From CAVQCX01 sp963775335 (lineage in GTDB: Bacteria; Pseudomonadota; Gammaproteobacteria; Chromatiales; Chromatiaceae): DNA of 64,000 nucleotides. The notes beneath the pieces are model-generated. The model was not told the origin of the DNA. It ran no database searches and worked only from the letters and a program-made list of their open reading frames with translations. The position numbers and the translations under genes were made by a program. Below are positions 60,293 through 64,000 of this stretch, one piece after another. The DNA lies in the NCBI GenBank assembly GCA_963775335.1, contig CAVZIJ010000005.1:62001-126000 (forward strand), written 5' to 3'. Position 1 is the stretch's first letter, and each line of letters opens with the position of its first letter.

Positions 60293-60904
60293 TTACTGCA
60301 TCTTTTTAACGTCAACGTCGATCACCACACGACGGTTGGGCGCCAGGCACTTGATCAGCGCTGCACGCTTCTTGACGCCTTCGCAAGCCACCACGGGCTG
60401 GCTCTCGCCCACGCCCTGGGCCTCGATCTTGTCAGCCGCAATGGCACCCTGGCGAACCAGATAGCCCTTCACCGATTCGGCGCGGCGCTGCGACAGGCGC
60501 AGGTTGTAGGCATCGGAGCCGATGCGGTCCGCGTGGCCGGTGATGCGCACCCGCTCAACGTCGTCATAGCCCTTGATCTGGCCGACGAGCTTGTCGAGGG
60601 CTTCGATGGCGCCCGGCTTGAGGTCCGCGCGATCAAACGCGAACAGGGCGTCGGCCGACAGGGTCACTTCCTCGATCTGGCGCGGCGCGGGCATAGGCTC
60701 GGGGGCCGGGGCAGCCTCCGCGACCTTGCCATCGCACCCGACGACGGCCATTTCCGGCGTCCAGCTGCCGGTGTGCCAGCATTCGCCGTAGTTGTTGTGG
60801 ACGATCGCGTCCTGGGAGTCGGTCAGGTAGCCGGGAACGCCAGCCGCTAGCGCCGGACCCGTGAAGACAAATGTGGCGAAAGCCGCAAGCAGTCTCGTGT
60901 TCAT
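60293..60904 (-). CDS. OmpA family outer membrane/peptidoglycan-binding protein
   Basis: A 203-residue exported protein (signal peptide about 20 residues, ending ALA). A short Cys-containing part (NNYGECWHTGSWTPEMAVVGCDG) precedes a Pro/Ala linker and the OmpA-like domain with LFAFDRADLKPGAIEAL and ITGHADRIGSDAYNLRLSQRRAESVKGYL, which binds meso-diaminopimelate of peptidoglycan. There is no beta-barrel domain, so it may be a periplasmic anchor. AGAGGA lies about 10 bp before the ATG. Confidence 0.9.
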   Translation of the reverse strand: MNTRLLAAFATFVFTGPALAAGVPGYLTDSQDAIVHNNYGECWHTGSWTPEMAVVGCDGKVAEAAPAPEPMPAPRQIEEVTLSADALFAFDRADLKPGAIEALDKLVGQIKGYDDVERVRITGHADRIGSDAYNLRLSQRRAESVKGYLVRQGAIAADKIEAQGVGESQPVVACEGVKKRAALIKCLAPNRRVVIDVDVKKMQ

Positions 60905-61140
60905 ACTCTAGGATTCCTCTGCTGTCAGTGAGTTGTTCTTCGGAAACCTGATCAATCCTGGAGCTCGGTTTTGCCCTATAAGCCCTTTCGGAAGGCCCTG
61001 ACGACCGCTCCGACCTGCTCCGGTCAGTGGCTTGAAAGGTTCATGTCGCAGCCGGCGCACCAGGTAGGGGTTCCTCTGCCGGTAGTATAAGCCCGATTTG
61101 CGCACTTTGCCCACCGTTGGTTTCTACACACGCTGCCCCA

Positions 61141-61599
61141 TTAAGGGAACAGATAGGGCTTGAACGCGCAGACGACCGTTTGGTAAACATCGCGTCGAAA
61201 AGGCGCCACCAACGAAAGCAGCTCATCCGGCGTCATCCAGCGGCATCGGGAGAGCTCCCGGCCATCGGGGCGTATTGCGGCGCTGTCGCCGGTGAAACGG
61301 AACAGAAACCACTTCTGCACCTGTCCCCGCCCCGTTTTGGTGCTGCGGTACCCTTCCGGCAACTCGTAGGCGAGCCAGGCCGGATGGCTGGCAATCAGCT
61401 CGAGATACCGTGCCTCGATACCAACCTCCTCCTCGGCCTCCCGAAGGGCAGCCTGAAACGGCTCCTCGCCGCGCTGGATTCCCCCTTGAGGGAGCTGCCA
61501 TGCATCTCCCTGCACGTCGGCACGCGTACAGGCGAGCACGTTGCCGGCGTCATCGGCGATCAGTATCCCCGCGTTGGCGCGAAAGAACTCTTTCTTCAT
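61141..61599 (-). CDS. rppH: RNA pyrophosphohydrolase RppH
   Basis: A 152-residue Nudix hydrolase that removes pyrophosphate from 5' ends of mRNA to trigger decay. The Nudix box is GGIQRGEEPFQAALREAEEEVGIE-type (key residues REAEEEVGI). The N-terminus FRANAGILIADDAGNVLACTR and the WQLPQG lead are typical. It is shorter at the C-terminus than E. coli RppH (176). AGGACC precedes the ATG at 61599. Confidence 0.93.
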   Translation of the reverse strand: MKKEFFRANAGILIADDAGNVLACTRADVQGDAWQLPQGGIQRGEEPFQAALREAEEEVGIEARYLELIASHPAWLAYELPEGYRSTKTGRGQVQKWFLFRFTGDSAAIRPDGRELSRCRWMTPDELLSLVAPFRRDVYQTVVCAFKPYLFP

Positions 61600-61695
61600 G
61601 GTCCTGGGCCCATCTTGCCACCCCGTGAATCGTACCGGCAGGCGTCCCGGGCACTTCGCGCCCATGCCCCTCCGCCACAGCGTTGGGCCTTCTGG

Positions 61696-62472
61696 TCAGC
61701 CACGCAGGATCTGGGCCAGAAAGCGACGAGTACGCTCGTTCTGCGGCTGTCGGAAGAAGGTCTCGGGGGGCGCCTCTTCGACGATCTGACCTTGGTCCAT
61801 GAACACCACCCGATCGGCCACGGTACGGGCAAAGCCCATCTCGTGGGTCACACAAATCATGGTCATGCCTTCCTCCGCGAGCTCGATCATGACGTCGAGC
61901 ACCTCTTTGATCATTTCCGGATCCAGGGCCGAGGTCGGCTCGTCGAACAACATGACCTTCGGATTCATGCAGAGGCTGCGCGCTATGGCCACCCGCTGCT
62001 GCTGTCCCCCGGAGAGCTCTCCCGGGTATTTGTGGGCCTGCTCCGGGATTCGAACCCGCTCCAGCAGGCTCAACGCGACGGTCTCCGCCTCGGACCGAGG
62101 CACCCTGCGTACCCAGATCGGGGCGAGCACGCAGTTCTCCAGCACGCTGAGATGAGGAAAAAGGTTGAAATGCTGGAATACCATGCCGACGTCGCGCCGC
62201 ACCGCCTCGATCCGCTTGAGATCATTGCCGACCTCTGTGCCGTCAACCAGTATCCGCCCCTGCTGATGCTCTTCGAGCCGATTGATGCAGCGGATCATGG
62301 TCGATTTGCCGGAGCCCGAGGGGCCGCAGACCACGATGCGCTCTCCACGCCCCACCCTCAGATCGATATTGCGCAGGGCATGGAAGCGGCCGAACCACTT
62401 GTGTACACCCACCAGCTCGACCATCGGCGGCCCGGTGCTGTGGGTCCTCGGCTCTGCTCGCCCATCGGCCAT
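61696..62472 (-). CDS. aapP: Amino acid ABC transporter ATPase, AapP/GlnQ type
   Basis: A 258-residue ABC ATPase of the polar amino acid class. It has Walker A GPSGSGKST, Q-loop MVFQHFNLFPHLSV, signature LSGGQQQRVAIAR, Walker B VMLFDEPTSALDPEM and the H-loop VTHEMGFAR. The start at 62472 has GGGGAG upstream and lies 15 bp after the permease gene. It energises uptake with the AapQ and AapM permeases. Confidence 0.92.
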   Translation of the reverse strand: MADGRAEPRTHSTGPPMVELVGVHKWFGRFHALRNIDLRVGRGERIVVCGPSGSGKSTMIRCINRLEEHQQGRILVDGTEVGNDLKRIEAVRRDVGMVFQHFNLFPHLSVLENCVLAPIWVRRVPRSEAETVALSLLERVRIPEQAHKYPGELSGGQQQRVAIARSLCMNPKVMLFDEPTSALDPEMIKEVLDVMIELAEEGMTMICVTHEMGFARTVADRVVFMDQGQIVEEAPPETFFRQPQNERTRRFLAQILRG

Positions 62473-62486
62473 GAATCCGCTCCCCC

Positions 62487-63608
62487 TCAGAGAGGCTCGC
62501 GCCCCCGGTGCAGCCTGCGCTCGAGCCGTTGACTGTATCTGGACATGCCGAAACAGAACAGCCAGTACCCAAATCCCGCGAACACATACCCTTCGGCCGC
62601 GTAGCCCAACCAGTTCGGGTCGGTAAGCGCGGCCTGGACCATACCGAGCAAATCGAAAAGCCCGATGATCAGGACCAGCGTGGTGTCCTTGAACAGGGCG
62701 ATGAACGTGTTGACGATCCCCGGGATAACCAGCTTGAGGGCCTGGGGCAGCACCACCAGCCCGAGGCTCCTCCAGGGGCCCAGGCCCAGGGCGACGGAGG
62801 CCTCGTACTGACCCCGGGGGATGGCCTGGAGCCCACCCCGCACCACCTCGGCCATGTAGGCCGATTCGAACAGGGTGATCCCGATCAGGGCGCGCAGCAG
62901 CTTGTTGACGCTCAGCCCCTCGGGCAGGAAAAGCGGCAGCATCACCGAGGCCATGAACAGCACGGTGATCAATGGCACTCCCCGCCAGAGCTCGATGAAG
63001 GTCGCGCACAGGGCGCGAATCACCGGCATCCGCGACCGTCGTCCCAGTGCGAGCAGGGTGCCAAGTGGCAGCGACACGGCGATGCCGAGCACGGCGATCA
63101 CCAACGTCAGCGTGAGTCCGCCCCACAGAGACGTTCTCACCGGGGCGAGACCCACGCCCCCGCCGCGGAGCAACAGAAACGCGGTCGGCGGGTACAGAAC
63201 CAGCAGCGTCAGGGCGGTCCAGCGCTTCGCAGGCACCCGGGGGAGTGCGAGGAGCGCAACCAGCAGAGCGAAGAGCCCGAAGGCGGTACTCACCCGCCAA
63301 CGCTGCCCCTCGGGGTAGAAGCCGTACAGGAATTGGCCCAGCCGCATCTTGACGAACACCCAGCAGGCGCCCTGACCGGCGCAATCCGCCCGGTTATGCC
63401 CCATCCAGTGCGCGTCGATGAAGAGCCAGTGCGCGGCGGGCAGCCCGGTGCGGTAGACAAGGTAGATGGTGACCAGCGTCAGCGTGGCGTTGAACGGCGA
63501 GGAGAACAGGCTCGCCCGCACCCAGCCGAGGGCGCCGGTCCGCCCGGCGGGCGGAGGCAGTGCGGGCTCGGGCCGCCAACTCGTGGTCTGTTCGTTGGCC
63601 AATCTCAA
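62487..63608 (-). CDS. aapM: Amino acid ABC transporter permease AapM
   Basis: A 373-residue permease of the His/Glu/Gln/Arg/opine family, with a long N-terminal region as in AapM. About eight membrane segments are present. The ATPase contact loop is ESAYMAEVVRGGLQAIPRGQYEAS, followed by LPQALKLVIPGIVNTFIALFKDTTLV. A TTG at 63608 overlaps the aapQ stop; another TTG two codons on (63602) has GGAG at better spacing. Confidence 0.9.
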   Translation of the reverse strand: MRLANEQTTSWRPEPALPPPAGRTGALGWVRASLFSSPFNATLTLVTIYLVYRTGLPAAHWLFIDAHWMGHNRADCAGQGACWVFVKMRLGQFLYGFYPEGQRWRVSTAFGLFALLVALLALPRVPAKRWTALTLLVLYPPTAFLLLRGGGVGLAPVRTSLWGGLTLTLVIAVLGIAVSLPLGTLLALGRRSRMPVIRALCATFIELWRGVPLITVLFMASVMLPLFLPEGLSVNKLLRALIGITLFESAYMAEVVRGGLQAIPRGQYEASVALGLGPWRSLGLVVLPQALKLVIPGIVNTFIALFKDTTLVLIIGLFDLLGMVQAALTDPNWLGYAAEGYVFAGFGYWLFCFGMSRYSQRLERRLHRGREPL

Positions 63609-64000
63609 CGCTCCGCCAGCTCGGTACGTCGGCTATACCAGCCCATCAACAGTGCGATCGCGAGGCTGATACAGAGGTAGACCGCCATGGTGATCCCGAT
63701 GACCTCGATCGCCTGCCCGGTCTGATTGAGCACGGTGCCGGCGAACACCGAGACCAGATCGGGATAGGCGATAGCCGGCGCGAGCGAGGAGTTCTTGGTC
63801 AGGTTGAGATACTGATTGGTGAGCGGGGGGACCATCAGACGCATGGCCTGGGGGATGACGACGAGCCGCAGGGTCTGACCGGGGCTCAGCCCGAGCGCGT
63901 AGGCCGCCTCGGTCTGGCCGCGGCTGACCGATTCGATCCCCGCGCGCACGATCTCGGCGATGAACGCGCCCGTGTAGATACTGAGGGCGAGCACCAGGGC
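63605..64000 (-). CDS. aapQ: Amino acid ABC transporter permease AapQ (C-terminal part)
   Basis: The C-terminal 131 residues of the partner permease; the N-terminus lies beyond the window end. It shows the same contact loop (GAFIAEIVRAGIESVSRGQTEAA) and VIPQAMRLMVPPLTNQYLNLTKNSSL, plus a final membrane helix. The substrate-binding gene aapJ would be expected next, outside the window. Confidence 0.88.
   Translation of the reverse strand, partial: ALVLALSIYTGAFIAEIVRAGIESVSRGQTEAAYALGLSPGQTLRLVVIPQAMRLMVPPLTNQYLNLTKNSSLAPAIAYPDLVSVFAGTVLNQTGQAIEVIGITMAVYLCISLAIALLMGWYSRRTELAER

Overview
The window is a GC-rich (about two thirds G+C by eye), densely coded chromosomal segment of a gammaproteobacterium, most likely of the Chromatiales/Ectothiorhodospiraceae kind. 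This rests on typical gammaproteobacterial neighbourhoods: pepP-ubiH-ubiI beside ygfB, zapB-like and zapA genes, 6S RNA and fau; apaG-apaH near pdxA; znuABC with zur; an aapQMP amino-acid transporter beside rppH; and tandem small c-type cytochromes. The organism is an inference from synteny and protein families; no rRNA or tRNA gene was seen.

Layout. 1-5.1 kb: the end of pdxA, a convergent pair resembling GnnA/GnnB (UDP-GlcNAc to the 3-amino sugar for amide-rich lipid A) with a possible small membrane ORF upstream, then pgl, apaG and apaH; rsmA/ksgA is not in its usual place. 5.1-11.7 kb: a tightly overlapping operon RDD, SpoIIM/DUF95, DUF4129, DUF4350, MoxR ATPase, DUF58, in which moxR carries a +1 frameshift. 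11.7-13.9 kb: a two-component system. 14-19 kb: a PsiF-like protein, folA, a very small acidic protein, thyA, lgt and rlmI. 19-21 kb: a DUF255/YyaL protein. 21-30 kb, minus strand: molybdopterin genes (moaE, moaD, moeA, moaB), dgkA, and the glycine cleavage genes gcvPB, tpx, gcvPA (frameshifted), gcvH and gcvT, headed by a promoter, a tandem glycine riboswitch and an attenuator. 29.6-35.6 kb: ubiquinone hydroxylases, pepP, ygfB, the zapA region, 6S RNA and fau. 35.6-43 kb: an FtsH paralogue, PhoR, a histone-deacetylase-like protein, cytochromes c5 and c4, DsbA and an EEP-family enzyme. 43-47.2 kb: a zinc-ribbon protein divergent from znuA-znuC-znuB-zur-yidD, with a Zur-like operator between them.

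47.2-52.4 kb is a nested insertion: an IS66-type element (8-bp target duplication CTGTGTCT) whose transposase gene is split by a 3.4-kb IS21-type element (8-bp duplication CACCAGCT). Joining the two halves at the duplication restores the transposase frame. 52.4-64 kb: a membrane ORF at the IS edge, a large PilZ-DUF1631-GGDEF-EAL protein, a membrane protein, a DUF3089 lipoprotein, a double rhodanese, an OmpA-family protein, rppH and aapP-aapM-aapQ (the last cut by the window end).

The most unusual items are the MoxR/DUF58 membrane cluster with its frameshift, the Zur-linked zinc-ribbon gene, the PilZ-DUF1631-GGDEF-EAL fusion, and several small or non-coding elements: the acidic ORF at 15.5 kb, an inverted repeat at 15.3 kb and tandem repeats at 60.0 kb.
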